Of a DNA stretch of 64,000 nucleotides, positions 55,141 to 64,000 are shown piece after piece (position 1 is the stretch's first letter; each line of letters begins with the position of its first letter). The DNA lies in contig JABDMH010000106.1 in assembly GCA_013001595.1 (NCBI GenBank), positions 1-64,000 on the forward strand, in the 5' to 3' direction. Under the pieces are notes generated by a model. It made no database searches, was not told the DNA's origin, and saw only the letters and a list, made by a program, of their open reading frames with translations. The position numbers and the translations under genes are program-made. The DNA comes from Saprospiraceae bacterium (GTDB taxonomy: Bacteria; Bacteroidota; Bacteroidia; Chitinophagales; Saprospiraceae).

Positions 55141-55749
55141 TTAAGATTTTTCCCGGCGACGATTTATTTCGTCCCTGATGCGGGCGGCTCGCTCATAATT
55201 TTCCTCGGAAAGGACCTCGTCCAGCATTTTTTGCAGGGCGTCTATCGAGTAGCTGGTTAGGGAGGTGGTACTTTTTTCCTTTTCTTTCATCACCATTCTA
55301 GGCTTTTCTTCTTCCCCCTCCTCAACACCTTCTTCCAATATCACCCCTGCCGTTTCCAGAATAAATTCATAGGTATAGACAGGGCAGTTAAACCGCACCG
55401 CCATAGCCAGTGCATCAGAAGTTCTGGAGTCTATTTCGATGATTTCACCCTGTCTCAGGCAGACTAATTTGGCATAGAAGATACCATCAAGCAAGTCATT
55501 AATGATGACTTCCTTCAAATCTATGTTGAATGTATCTAGGGCGTTTTTGAATAGATCGTGGGTAAGTGGCCGATTGGGAGTCATCCTTTCCATAGCCACA
55601 GCTATGGCTTGTGCTTCAAAAGCCCCGATCACAATGGGCAAACGCCTCGTACCATCCTGTTCACCTAAAACTACGGCATAGTTATGTGATTGAGAAACAC
55701 TGTGCGACAGGGCTACAATATCCAATTGAATCTTTTGCATTTCGGCCAT
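55141..55749 (-). CDS. Bifunctional nuclease-family (DUF151) protein with UVR domain
   Basis: 202 residues. Residues 1-135 are the DUF151/BFN domain (SRTSDALAMAVRFNCPVY). A short Lys/Glu linker follows, then a UVR motif (LQKMLDEVLSEENYERAARIRDEI), a helical contact module of UvrB/UvrC and ClpC. The fusion is usual in Bacteroidota. Nucleic-acid binding or nuclease role likely, not proven. Confidence 0.9.
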   Translation of the reverse strand: MAEMQKIQLDIVALSHSVSQSHNYAVVLGEQDGTRRLPIVIGAFEAQAIAVAMERMTPNRPLTHDLFKNALDTFNIDLKEVIINDLLDGIFYAKLVCLRQGEIIEIDSRTSDALAMAVRFNCPVYTYEFILETAGVILEEGVEEGEEEKPRMVMKEKEKSTTSLTSYSIDALQKMLDEVLSEENYERAARIRDEINRRREKS

Positions 55750-55875
55750 ATGGAAGGTCCTTACAAAGCTTAAGAGCGAAAGTAATACAAAATATAATAA
55801 ACGGGAACCACGACATATGTCAAGCTCACTCTACTTCTACATCTATATCAATACCCGTACCAGTTTAAGGCAAAT

Positions 55876-56838
55876 TTAACCGTGAGAAGCCTTATACTTT
55901 TTAACTGATTCGGTAAGCCGAGGAACCACGTCAAATAGGTCACCCACCACCCCATAGTCTGCGGCTTTAAAGAATGGAGCTTCCGGGTCTTTGTTGACGA
56001 CTACGATGCAATGGGAGTTATTCACACCACCGAGATGCTGGATGGCTCCTGATATTCCAATCGCAATGTATAGGTTCGGCCTGATGGTGACACCAGTCTG
56101 TCCAACATGTTCATGGTGAGGTCTCCATTCTGAATCAGCCACAGGTCTACTGCAGGCGGTTGCGGCACTGAGGGCATCAGCCAAATCCAGGAGAATCTGC
56201 CAGTTTTCTGGACCCTTAAAGCCCCTCCCTCCGCTGACCACCAATTCAGCTTCTGGCAATGGGACGGCGCCTTCCTGCTTTTTCACGTCCGTGATTTCCA
56301 GCTCCGAGGTGGGAAGATCCATCTCGATGGTATCGACGTCCAGCACTTCTCCACTCACTTCTACCTGAAAAGAATTGCTCATTAAGGAAAGCATCTTTAT
56401 GTCACTTTCCATCGCATAGGTAGCAGTGGCTTTTCCAGAAAAGGCAACACTATTAACTTCAAAACCATTTTCGATCATGGGTAAACCATTAACGTTCGCT
56501 ACGTAACCTGCCTCAAGTTTGACAGCAAGCCTACCAGCAATGGATTTTCCCGTGCTTGAATGACTCAGGATTAATACTGTGGCGCCTGTTTTACGCACTG
56601 CTCCAGCGATGGCTTTGGCATAAATGGCTCCGTCAAGATGCTCAGGCACATTGGGGATGTTTTTTACCTCCTTTGCACCGTACTTTCCCAGATCCGATGC
56701 ATTATCGGGAGAACCCAAAGTAAGTGCGATGCAATTGGTCTGCAAAAGATCGGCCGTCTTGCGAGCATACGATACTGCTTCAAAGGCCACCTTCTTACAT
56801 TTTCCTTCAGGACTCTCAGCAAATACCAATACGGACAT
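55876..56838 (-). CDS. etfA: Electron transfer flavoprotein alpha subunit
   Basis: 320 residues. FAD-binding C-terminal domain visible: VSGGRGFKGPENW, GQTGVTIRPNLYIAIGISGAIQHLGG and the ending YGVVGDLFDVVPRL. Carries electrons from acyl-CoA dehydrogenases to the respiratory chain, with EtfB. Follows etfB by 55 bases. Confidence 0.97.
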   Translation of the reverse strand: MSVLVFAESPEGKCKKVAFEAVSYARKTADLLQTNCIALTLGSPDNASDLGKYGAKEVKNIPNVPEHLDGAIYAKAIAGAVRKTGATVLILSHSSTGKSIAGRLAVKLEAGYVANVNGLPMIENGFEVNSVAFSGKATATYAMESDIKMLSLMSNSFQVEVSGEVLDVDTIEMDLPTSELEITDVKKQEGAVPLPEAELVVSGGRGFKGPENWQILLDLADALSAATACSRPVADSEWRPHHEHVGQTGVTIRPNLYIAIGISGAIQHLGGVNNSHCIVVVNKDPEAPFFKAADYGVVGDLFDVVPRLTESVKKYKASHG

Positions 56839-56893
56839 ATTTCAAATTTTATAACAATGAGATGGTTGTTGTGTAGTTATCATGGGCCAGGTA

Positions 56894-57634
56894 TCAAATG
56901 ACTTTGGCCTCTTCGGCAAGCTTTCGCACTAATGCGTCCATGTCTTCAGGATCGATCATTTCACAGGCTTCTCTCGGAGGAGGAGTGGAGTACTTGACAA
57001 TTCGTGCCATCTGCGATACAGCGACCGGTTCCACCACATTAAGGGGCTTTCTTTTTGCCATCATGATTCCCCGCATATTCGGTATACGTTGCTCAGCGAG
57101 CCCTTTCGAGGCACTCAAAATGAAAGGCGATGGAAGTGCGACGATTTCATCTCCTCCTTCGATCTCTCTGGTCACCGAGGCTTTCCCATGAGCATAAGTC
57201 ATATGATTGGCATAAGAAATAAAAGGCAAATCCAATAATTCTGCCAACATTGCGCCCACAGAGGCGGCGTTATAGTCAATCGATTCTTTTCCGGTATAGA
57301 TGATATCGAATTCCTGGTCCCTGGCTACGTTGGCTATCTGAACGGCCACATCGTAACCATCCTGTGGATCTTTATTGACCCTAACCGCCTCATCGGCACC
57401 AATGGCTAAGGCTTTCCTAATGATGGTATCATTGTTTGCAGTTCCCACATGACAAACGGTAATGGTGCCACCATGTTCTTCCTTCATTTCAACGGCCCTA
57501 ACTAAGGCATACCATTCATCATATGGATTCATGATGTATTGGACACCTTCTTTATTGAAATGCGTTTGATCTGCCGTGAAAGAGATCTTCGCTGCGGTGT
57601 CCGGCATACTGCTGATACAAACCAATTGTTTCAT
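56894..57634 (-). CDS. etfB: Electron transfer flavoprotein beta subunit
   Basis: 246 residues from MKQLVCISSMPDTAAKI; nine codons of the open frame upstream lack similarity. Visible: the adenine-nucleotide domain with CHVGTANNDTIIRKALAIGADEAVRV and YTGKESIDYNAASVGAMLAELL, then the recognition loop LPSPFILSASKGLAEQRIPNMRGIMMAKRKPL. First gene of the etfBA operon, with a TATATTTG element 24 bases before the ATG. Confidence 0.97.
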   Translation of the reverse strand: MKQLVCISSMPDTAAKISFTADQTHFNKEGVQYIMNPYDEWYALVRAVEMKEEHGGTITVCHVGTANNDTIIRKALAIGADEAVRVNKDPQDGYDVAVQIANVARDQEFDIIYTGKESIDYNAASVGAMLAELLDLPFISYANHMTYAHGKASVTREIEGGDEIVALPSPFILSASKGLAEQRIPNMRGIMMAKRKPLNVVEPVAVSQMARIVKYSTPPPREACEMIDPEDMDALVRKLAEEAKVI

Positions 57635-57658
57635 ATAGGATGGCTTAGTGAATGATGC

Positions 57659-57666
57659 CAAATATA
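57659..57666 (-). promoter_or_regulatory. Bacteroidota -7 element of etfBA
   Basis: TATATTTG on the minus strand. It ends 24 bases before the etfB ATG, and a TTTT run lies about 20 bases upstream. Confidence 0.6.
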
Positions 57667-57692
57667 GAAAGTATCTTGTGGAGGCTAAAATC

Positions 57693-57700
57693 TATATTTG
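57693..57700 (+). promoter_or_regulatory. Bacteroidota -7 element of the TPR gene
   Basis: TATATTTG on the plus strand, 38 bases before the ATG at 57739. The etfB element lies only 26 bases away on the other strand, so the two promoters overlap back to back. Confidence 0.55.
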
Positions 57701-57738
57701 ACCGACCTTGTATTGTTAAGATCCTTAGACTTTAATCC

Positions 57739-58050
57739 ATGGACCGGATTGCTTATCTACAGACGATCATAGAAGAAGACCCGGAAACACCTTTTCCTTA
57801 CTTTGCCTTGGCCAAAGAATTTGAAAAAAAATCTGACTTTTCAGCAGCCAAAAGTAATTACGAATACTTGCGTCATCACCACCCAAAATATGTGGGGACC
57901 TACTACCATTTAGGAAAACTGATGGAGAAATTAGACCACCTCGATGAAGCCTTGGCAGTCTATGAGCAGGGTATAATTGTGGCCGAAGAGCAGAATGATT
58001 TGCATAGCAGATCAGAGCTGCAAGGTGCCAAAGACATGTTAACGATCTAG
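57739..58050 (+). CDS. Small TPR-repeat protein
   Basis: 103 residues made almost only of two or three TPR helices (PYFALAKEFEKKSDFSAAKSNYEYLRH; YYHLGKLMEKLDHLDEALAVYEQGI). Soluble adaptor-like protein of unknown partner. Convergent with dapF, four bases apart. Confidence 0.85.
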   Translation: MDRIAYLQTIIEEDPETPFPYFALAKEFEKKSDFSAAKSNYEYLRHHHPKYVGTYYHLGKLMEKLDHLDEALAVYEQGIIVAEEQNDLHSRSELQGAKDMLTI

Positions 58051-58054
58051 GAGG

Positions 58055-58837
58055 TCAGACTTCAATGGCTCCGGCAAAAACTTTTTGTGCCGGACCACAG
58101 AGCCAAATGTTTTCAAATCCCGCTAAATTCCTTTTGAATTTAATGCTAAGATGGCCACCTTTCGTCTTTACCTTAATCTTGCTGTTCGTCAACTCATTCC
58201 TAAGGGCATGTGCCAATGCAGCTGCAGTGACACCCGTACCACAACTCAAGGTCTCATCTTCGACACCGCGTTCGTACGTTCCCACAATGATTTGGTCTGA
58301 GTGCACCTCCACAAAGTTGACATTGATGCCATTGTCCTTGAATCTATCTGCATATCGGATAGCCCGCCCAGCATCCACAATGTCGATGTCATCTAAATCT
58401 TCGACAAATGCAATATAATGGGGTGAGCCTGTATCCATGATGTAGTATCCCTCACCGATTTCAACAGCTTCCAAGTTTTGCATCTTCAACTCAATAGAGC
58501 CATTCTTCATGATCTTTGCTGTATGGATGCCATCTACTGCTTCAAATCTGCCACTTCGGTCAAATTTGCCTAGGTCGCGACTGCATGCCACCGCGCATCG
58601 TGCTCCATTTCCACATAATGATCCCTCTTTGCCATCCGCATTGAAGTAGGTCATATTGAAAGCGTTTTTGGGGGAAGCTTCCAATAAGATCAACCCATCT
58701 GCACCAACACCAAATCTGCGATGGCAAATGTGCTTGAGGATTTCTTGATCCTTGGCAGATAAGTGCTGGTCAGTAAACTGATCAATAATTACAAAATCAT
58801 TACCTGTGCCCTGGTATTTATAAAAAGGGATCTGCAT
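58055..58837 (-). CDS. dapF: Diaminopimelate epimerase
   Basis: 260 residues. Interconverts LL- and meso-diaminopimelate for peptidoglycan and lysine. Both catalytic cysteines are present: Cys75 in SLCGNGARC and Cys199 in LSCGTGVT; the start KYQGTGNDFVIID is typical. Its ATG directly abuts the stop of a small membrane ORF upstream. Confidence 0.96.
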   Translation of the reverse strand: MQIPFYKYQGTGNDFVIIDQFTDQHLSAKDQEILKHICHRRFGVGADGLILLEASPKNAFNMTYFNADGKEGSLCGNGARCAVACSRDLGKFDRSGRFEAVDGIHTAKIMKNGSIELKMQNLEAVEIGEGYYIMDTGSPHYIAFVEDLDDIDIVDAGRAIRYADRFKDNGINVNFVEVHSDQIIVGTYERGVEDETLSCGTGVTAAALAHALRNELTNSKIKVKTKGGHLSIKFKRNLAGFENIWLCGPAQKVFAGAIEV

Positions 58838-59041
58838 TTAGTTTTGAGCTTCAATCTGGTGGTCAATAGGCAGGTCATTGTCGGCCAGGTAGCACTTTCG
58901 TGCCATCATGACAGTCAACATGAACACAATTAAACCAAGGCTCAGATAGGAGATTTTCCAACCCCAGATATTGCCGAGATAGCCATCAGTTTCATCTGTG
59001 TCGTTTTGATCTTTCAAGGGCCCAATCTTGCTCTGCGTAAT
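58838..59041 (-). CDS. Small membrane ORF abutting dapF, non-ATG start
   Basis: Up to 67 residues, from the stop codon next to dapF (TAA then ATG) back to an in-frame TAG at 59053. It has a polar start (GPLKDQNDTDETDGY), a membrane helix (ISYLSLGLIVFMLTVMMA) and a polar end (CYLADNDLPIDHQ). No ATG precedes the helix: possible starts are ATT at 59041, giving MTQSKIGPLK..., or TTG at 59020. A frameshift near 59020 is an alternative, because neighbouring frames continue upstream. Direct contact with dapF suggests coupled translation. Confidence 0.5.
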   Translation of the reverse strand: MTQSKIGPLKDQNDTDETDGYLGNIWGWKISYLSLGLIVFMLTVMMARKCYLADNDLPIDHQIEAQN

Positions 59042-59046
59042 GGGAA

Positions 59047-59070
59047 CGAACTAAAGGGTCCTTTTGTTCG
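59047..59070. promoter_or_regulatory. 24-bp imperfect dyad upstream of the small ORF and dapF
   Basis: CGAACTAAAGG faces CCTTTTGTTCG with a two-base centre; 10 of 11 pairs match. No T run follows, so it is more likely an operator or RNA hairpin than a terminator. The remaining bases to 59272 show no gene. Confidence 0.4.
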
Positions 59071-59272
59071 CTCGAGCTCAGCAAAAAGTTTATTCATTTT
59101 CAATAAGTAGTCCTTGGCTTTGCGGTCATATCAAAACTCACTTGGCTATTTTTCTGTTCAGTTATCAAAAGTTGGAAAGGTTTTGGTTATTATAGCGTTA
59201 AAGGTGTATGAAGACTTGAGCAGTTAATTGATTGTTTGATAATTTTCTGAGGGACACCCAAAAAAGGAGCAC

Positions 59273-60694
59273 ATGAAGAATATTGGATTGATGGTAATCG
59301 TGGCACTTTTGAGTTCTATCATCACGGTAGGGCTTTTTAAGTCTTTCGATGCACGTGAGAAGATTATCATTAGAGAAGCCATGCCTTCGCAGCGAGCAGC
59401 CCTAGCAGAGCGGCCTGTAAATCTCGCTCCTCGGCGTTCGGTCATCGTCAATACACCTACCGATTTTGTTACGGCTTCCACTTTGGCCACACCTTCTGTC
59501 GTGTTTATCAAAACCTTACATGCCAATAAGCGCAGCTACTGGAATTATAAGTATACCGCATCTTCTGGGAGTGGTGTAATCGTATCTCCAGATGGATATA
59601 TCGTGACCAATCACCATGTGGTCAGTGAGGGTTCTGAGATAAATCTGACCTTAAATGACAAACGGAAATATTCTGCTGAATTGGTGGGAAGTGATCCAAC
59701 GACAGACATAGCCTTACTCAAGATTGATGCTAAGAACTTGCCTTACGTTTCATTTGGAAATTCTGATTCTCTACAAATTGGAGAATGGGTGATGGCCATT
59801 GGCAATCCATTCCGGCTAGAGTCAACTGTCACCGCTGGTATTGTGAGTGCCAAAGCCAGGAATATCAGTATTTTGGACAATGAGGCTAGCGTGGAATCAT
59901 TCATTCAAACTGATGCCGTGGTCAATCAGGGCAATAGTGGCGGAGCCTTGGTCAATACTAATGGAGAATTGGTGGGCATCAACGCTGCTATCATCACCCA
60001 ATCAGGAAAGTATGAGGGATATTCGTTTGCGATACCTAGCAATTTGGCTAAGAAGGTCATTGCTGATCTACGGGAATTTGGTGAGGTACGTCGAGGAATA
60101 TTGGGTGTAAGTATTAAGAACATCAATGACGAGTTGGCAAAGAAAATCGGGCTAAAGGAAGTGAAAGGGGTCTATCTCGATTATGTGAATCCCAATAGTG
60201 CTGCCAAGAAGGGTGGTCTGCAGAGTGGTGATGTCATTACAGGAATTGATGGTACGTTGACCAACACATTTCCACAATTGCAGGAAATTATTGCCCGTAA
60301 ACGGCCAGGAGATCTATTGCAGGTGTCATACTTTAGGGACGGTGAATCTGCAAATGCAGAAGTGCGGCTAGAGCAAAAGATTGTCCGTGAACTAGATCCG
60401 ATGATGGTAGAAATCGGATTTGAGCTGAAAGATCTTTCAGATTCTGAGACCCGAAAATTTGGCAAATCTGGTGCAAAAGTAAACAGCATCTATCGCGATA
60501 GTAAGATTATGGCTACCAACATGGATCTGGATTTCATCATCACCTCTGTCAATGGTGATCCAGTCGCTAATGTAGTTGAAACCCTCGAAGCCATTAGGAA
60601 TGTGAAGGCCGGAATCGTAGAACTCGGTGGCTTCTATCCCCAATTTGAAGGTGAATTCTTCTACGCATTTCGCGTAGAGGATGAAAATAACTGA
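59273..60694 (+). CDS. HtrA/Deg-type serine protease
   Basis: 473 residues. N-terminal membrane anchor or signal (6-22), trypsin-like domain with His115 (TNHHVV), Asp145 (TTDIALLK) and Ser222 (QGNSGGA), then a PDZ domain (GVYLDYVNPNSAAKKGGLQSGD) and a second, weaker PDZ. Degrades misfolded periplasmic proteins. Strong GGAG three bases before the ATG. The C-terminal segment is longer than DegS, matching DegP/DegQ. Confidence 0.95.
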   Translation: MKNIGLMVIVALLSSIITVGLFKSFDAREKIIIREAMPSQRAALAERPVNLAPRRSVIVNTPTDFVTASTLATPSVVFIKTLHANKRSYWNYKYTASSGSGVIVSPDGYIVTNHHVVSEGSEINLTLNDKRKYSAELVGSDPTTDIALLKIDAKNLPYVSFGNSDSLQIGEWVMAIGNPFRLESTVTAGIVSAKARNISILDNEASVESFIQTDAVVNQGNSGGALVNTNGELVGINAAIITQSGKYEGYSFAIPSNLAKKVIADLREFGEVRRGILGVSIKNINDELAKKIGLKEVKGVYLDYVNPNSAAKKGGLQSGDVITGIDGTLTNTFPQLQEIIARKRPGDLLQVSYFRDGESANAEVRLEQKIVRELDPMMVEIGFELKDLSDSETRKFGKSGAKVNSIYRDSKIMATNMDLDFIITSVNGDPVANVVETLEAIRNVKAGIVELGGFYPQFEGEFFYAFRVEDENN

Positions 60695-60696
60695 TT

Positions 60697-61731
60697 CTAC
60701 TTTAGATCAGTAGGTCGCAACCGTTGAATGACATTTATGGTGTAATCAATCATGGCGTCGTCTAGGTCAAGGTGTGTCACCATGCGGATGAGATACTTGC
60801 CCATAGCCGATGCTGCAATGTCATGCTGGAGTAGCACCTCCACAAATCGATCACCGTCGTAAGATTCGTCCAGTTCAAAAATGATAATATTGGTCATTAC
60901 TGGATTGATAGTTTTTATGAACGATTTTTCGGATAGGGCTGCCCCTATTTTCTTTGCGCGATGATGGTCTTCGCTCAGTCTCGCTATGTTGTTTTTTAAA
61001 GCAAATAGACCGGCAGCTGCCATAAAGCCTGACTGTCTCATTCCACCCCCCATAACTTTTCTATATCGCCTGGCCTGAGAAATAAAGGAGGCCTTACCTA
61101 AAAGTAGCGAGCCAACTGGTGCGCCCAATCCTTTAGATAAGCAAATGGAAATACTGTCGAACAGCGCACCCCATTGTGCAGGTTTTTCCTTTGTTTCTAC
61201 CAAAGCATTAAACAAGCGTGCTCCATCTAAATGTAAGCCGATGCCTCGCTCATCACAAAGTTGCCTTATGGGGTAGATCTCTTCGAGGCGATAGTAGCTA
61301 CCTCCACCTTTGTTGCTGGTATTTTCGATCACTACCAAAGCTGTCTTAGGGAGCCATCCGCGGTTTGGTTTGATGGCATCACTTATTTGATCGGCATTAA
61401 TTTTTCCATTGTTGCCTTTGATCAGGTTTACGGCGGCACGAGCATTGTAAGCATAGCCTCCCGTTTCGTATTGGTATACATGTGAGGTTTCGTCACAGAT
61501 CAATTCTGTTAAATCATCACAATGCATCTGTATTGCGATTTGATTGGTCATGGTGCCTGATGGGCAAAACACTGCTGCATCCATACCAAAGAGCCTTGCA
61601 GCGTACTGCTCCAGTGCGTTTGCAGTGGGGTCCTTGCCAAAAACATCATCACCTACCTCAGCCATAAGGATGGCTTCCAGCATAGCCGTGGAAGGTTTAG
61701 TAACGGTATCACTAAGTAGATTTACGTGCAT
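60697..61731 (-). CDS. ltaE: Low-specificity L-threonine aldolase
   Basis: 344 residues from MHVNLLSDTVTKPS. The frame is open to an ATG at 61800, but a TATATTTG promoter lies between, so the shorter start is preferred. Splits threonine to glycine and acetaldehyde with PLP. Landmarks: VGDDVFGKDPT, EDTSHVYQYE-like GG region, LHLDGARLFNA and CLSKGLGAPVGS with the cofactor lysine. Divergent from lepA. Confidence 0.94.
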   Translation of the reverse strand: MHVNLLSDTVTKPSTAMLEAILMAEVGDDVFGKDPTANALEQYAARLFGMDAAVFCPSGTMTNQIAIQMHCDDLTELICDETSHVYQYETGGYAYNARAAVNLIKGNNGKINADQISDAIKPNRGWLPKTALVVIENTSNKGGGSYYRLEEIYPIRQLCDERGIGLHLDGARLFNALVETKEKPAQWGALFDSISICLSKGLGAPVGSLLLGKASFISQARRYRKVMGGGMRQSGFMAAAGLFALKNNIARLSEDHHRAKKIGAALSEKSFIKTINPVMTNIIIFELDESYDGDRFVEVLLQHDIAASAMGKYLIRMVTHLDLDDAMIDYTINVIQRLRPTDLK

Positions 61732-61779
61732 ACGAGGTAGATCTCCGGTGCCATATTCTTCTGTAAGAGGATGTGCCAC

Positions 61780-61787
61780 CAAATATA
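61780..61787 (-). promoter_or_regulatory. Bacteroidota -7 element of ltaE
   Basis: TATATTTG on the minus strand; predicted start about 42 bases before the ATG at 61731. It rules out the longer ORF start. Confidence 0.55.
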
Positions 61788-61875
61788 GTGTTTTGTCCAT
61801 CTCGACTGCCAGGTCTTGACTATTTTGACAACTGCACTGTTAGAGAAAGTTACAGGCTATTCCTGCTAATGGGTG

Positions 61876-61883
61876 TATATTTG
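61876..61883 (+). promoter_or_regulatory. Bacteroidota -7 element of lepA
   Basis: TATATTTG followed by CAGCTT and the ATG at 61890. Only 6 bases separate box and start codon, so the mRNA may be leaderless. Confidence 0.5.
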
Positions 61884-61889
61884 CAGCTT

Positions 61890-63689
61890 ATGCAGCATCT
61901 TAGAAATTTTTGTGTCATTGCCCACATAGATCATGGCAAAAGTACCCTCTCAGATCGACTATTGGAAGTAACCAATGCTGTGTCGGAGCGTGCCATGAAG
62001 GATCAGGCGCTGGATGACATGGACTTGGAGCGCGAACGCGGAATAACGATCAAGAGCCACGCGATCCAGCTATATTATAAAGATACAGATGGGCAAGACT
62101 ACACATTCAATCTAATCGACACACCGGGTCATGTTGATTTTTCGTATGAAGTATCCAGATCTATTGCTGCATGTGAGGGAGCGCTATTGCTGGTAGATGC
62201 AACTCAAGGCATTCAAGCCCAGACTATATCCAATCTGTATTTGGCCATTGAGCATGATCTAGAGATCATTCCCATCATTAATAAGATCGACATGCAAAGT
62301 GCTATGACGGATGATGTGGCAGATCAGATCATCGATTTGATAGGTTGTAGCAGGGAAGAGATCCTTCTAGCCAGTGGAAAGACTGGTCAGGGAGTACCCG
62401 GAATATTGCGAGCAATCGTAGAGCGTATACCGGCTCCAAAAGGTGATCCAAAAGCACCGCTGCAGGCATTGATTTTTGATTCGGTATTCAATCCATTCAG
62501 AGGAGTCATCGTCTACTACAAAATAATGAATGGCACTTTGAGCAAAGGTGATCTTGTTCGTTTTGTCAATACAGGTAAGGAGTATGAAGCCGACGAGATC
62601 GGAGTGTTGCAGCTTGAACAAAAACCGGTACAGAAACTTGAAGCAGGAAACGTTGGGTACATCATCACAGGGATTAAAGTTTCTAAAGAGATCAAAGTAG
62701 GGGATACTATAACACATGTAGACCAACCATGTAAAGAAGCCATCCATGGTTTTGAAGATGTGAAGCCCATGGTGTTTGCCGGCATTTTTCCCATCGAAAA
62801 TGAAGATTTTGAAGACCTGCGAGACAGCTTGGAAAAGCTGCAACTAAACGACGCTTCTTTGATATTCGAGCCCGAATCGTCTGCTGCACTCGGCTTCGGG
62901 TTTCGCTGTGGCTTCCTGGGTATGTTGCATCTCGAGATCGTGCAAGAGCGTCTTTCGCGTGAATTTGATCAGGAAGTAATCACTACGATTCCGAATGTAT
63001 CTTACTATGCCTACCTGAAAAAGACACCAACCGAAGGGATCCTGATTGACACACCCAATGATATGCCAGATCCAACCTTATTGGATCACATTGAAGAACC
63101 CTACATTGAAGCGCAGATCATTACCAAGCCGGATTACATCGGTACGATCATGAAGTTATGTATGGATAAGCGCGGCATCCTCGCCAAGCAACATTATCTG
63201 ACGACTGAACGCGTAGAACTTACCTTTGAATTGCCCCTCGCAGAAATCGTTTTTGATTTTTATGATCGACTCAAATCCATCACGCGTGGATACGCCAGTT
63301 TCGACTATGCACCACTTGATTATCGCACTTCTGACCTAGTGAAGTTGGATTTGCTGCTTAATGGAGACCTGGTAGATGCGCTATCAGCACTGGTGCATCG
63401 AGAAAAGGCTGCGGCTTTTGGTCGACAGATCTGCAAGAAGTTGAAAGATCTTTTACCGCGTCAACAATTTGTGATTGCGATACAAGCGGCCATTGGAGCC
63501 AAGATAGTGGCGAGGGAAACCATTTCCGCCCTGAGAAAAGATGTAACAGCAAAATGCTATGGTGGTGACATCACCCGAAAGAGAAAATTACTGGAAAAGC
63601 AGAAAAAAGGTAAGAAGAAAATGCGTCAAGTGGGCAATGTGGAAGTTCCGCAGAAAGCTTTTCTTGAAGTGCTTAAGCTGACTGACTAG
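61890..63689 (+). CDS. lepA: Elongation factor 4 (LepA)
   Basis: 599 residues from [19 protein letters not shown]; the open frame extends 39 codons further without similarity. Back-translocase GTPase on ribosomes. GTP motifs: [17 protein letters not shown] and NKIDMQ. The C-terminal LepA-specific domain ends with [26 protein letters not shown], the normal end. Length is that of the family. Confidence 0.97.
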   Translation: MQHLRNFCVIAHIDHGKSTLSDRLLEVTNAVSERAMKDQALDDMDLERERGITIKSHAIQLYYKDTDGQDYTFNLIDTPGHVDFSYEVSRSIAACEGALLLVDATQGIQAQTISNLYLAIEHDLEIIPIINKIDMQSAMTDDVADQIIDLIGCSREEILLASGKTGQGVPGILRAIVERIPAPKGDPKAPLQALIFDSVFNPFRGVIVYYKIMNGTLSKGDLVRFVNTGKEYEADEIGVLQLEQKPVQKLEAGNVGYIITGIKVSKEIKVGDTITHVDQPCKEAIHGFEDVKPMVFAGIFPIENEDFEDLRDSLEKLQLNDASLIFEPESSAALGFGFRCGFLGMLHLEIVQERLSREFDQEVITTIPNVSYYAYLKKTPTEGILIDTPNDMPDPTLLDHIEEPYIEAQIITKPDYIGTIMKLCMDKRGILAKQHYLTTERVELTFELPLAEIVFDFYDRLKSITRGYASFDYAPLDYRTSDLVKLDLLLNGDLVDALSALVHREKAAAFGRQICKKLKDLLPRQQFVIAIQAAIGAKIVARETISALRKDVTAKCYGGDITRKRKLLEKQKKGKKKMRQVGNVEVPQKAFLEVLKLTD

Positions 63690-63734
63690 TGTTACTACTG
63701 CTACCTTTCTAGGGGTGTAGCATAACTCAGTACA

Positions 63735-64000
63735 TTAGTGGATAATCAACCTTTTCGTGACTTGCTCACCTCTCAAAATAACGTTTAGCAAATAGATTCC
63801 CTTCGGCAGCCGCCCTGGCTGGATGCGGACAATAGGCTGTACAGGCATCTCAACTGCATAGACTTTCTTGCCGGTGAGATTGGAGATGCTGAGGTCAAAA
63901 TCTCCGAACAATTGTGCTGGGAATGTGAGATCAAATGGGCCTTGGGTGGGATTGGGACTGATTTGAAAGTCTCTCAAGAGGCTAGATTCAAAGAGAGGAG
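63735..64000 (-). CDS. C-terminal end of a T9SS-secreted protein (partial)
   Basis: The frame is open to the window edge, about 87 residues. It contains a T9SS type-A sorting domain: DFQISPNPTQGPFDLTF, SISNLTGKKVY and a final GIYLLNVI ... TKRLIIH. The main part lies beyond the window. The apparent start at 63977 is a TTG inside the frame and not a real start. Confidence 0.9.
   Translation of the reverse strand, partial: PLFESSLLRDFQISPNPTQGPFDLTFPAQLFGDFDLSISNLTGKKVYAVEMPVQPIVRIQPGRLPKGIYLLNVILRGEQVTKRLIIH

Noticed and set aside
61773-61889. Extension of the lepA ORF upstream of MQHLRNF
   Set aside because: LepA begins at the [15 protein letters not shown] block; the TAnnTTTG box lies inside the extension.

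Overview
The window is chromosomal DNA of a member of the Bacteroidota. The evidence is a SusC/SusD pair, type IX secretion (T9SS) C-terminal sorting domains, the gene order groEL-groES-secG-(variable protein)-lptE-sigma54 activator-miaB, a CzcA protein fused to its outer-membrane channel, and several promoters with the Bacteroidota -7 element TAnnTTTG. A Saprospiria-like marine or sludge heterotroph fits best (1474-residue Cys-rich T9SS protein, serine-palmitoyltransferase-like enzyme, FG-GAP proteins), but that rank is inference. I see no rRNA, tRNA, CRISPR array, prophage or insertion sequence. This is mostly core genome with a few accessory secreted proteins.

Layout. 1-3561: end of a SusC receptor, SusD, and a secreted SGNH-like protein. 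3690-12852: a flavin-reductase-like protein, groES-groEL, then the minus-strand run miaB > sigma54 activator > lptE > Lys-rich TPR protein > secG, and aroE. 13409-18618: proline dehydrogenase and a beta-oxidation operon. 18949-22405: ExbB-ExbD-TonB energy module and folC. 22412-27269: SDR, tocopherol-cyclase-like protein, alpha-oxoamine synthase, M14 peptidase. 27786-33739: giant T9SS protein, SGNH hydrolase, small unknown protein. 33824-39752: heavy-metal efflux operon. 39830-44075: amidohydrolase, a beta/gamma-crystallin-like secreted protein, and a 960-bp tandem duplication of a secreted CARDB-like protein. 44181-50532: glycosyltransferase, FG-GAP lipoprotein, PhoD phosphatase, fatty acid hydroxylase, glycosylasparaginase, DsrE protein. 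51417-64000: adenosine deaminase, ABC exporter, PlsC, bifunctional nuclease, EtfAB, TPR, DapF, HtrA, threonine aldolase, LepA and the end of another T9SS protein.

How they fit together. Beta-oxidation (FadB/FadA) hands electrons to EtfAB. ExbBD-TonB powers SusC-type receptors. LptE, SecG, HtrA and GroESL maintain envelope and proteins. The most interesting regulatory signal is a pair of good -24/-12 (sigma54) promoters, one before groES and one before exbB, in the same neighbourhood as a sigma54 activator that has no sensor domain. Other notable signals are the mosaic tandem duplication, a possible self-processing CzcA-CzcC polyprotein, a cluster of TTTGC boxes only 4-6 bases from start codons (possible leaderless mRNAs), and a small membrane ORF without ATG that abuts dapF.
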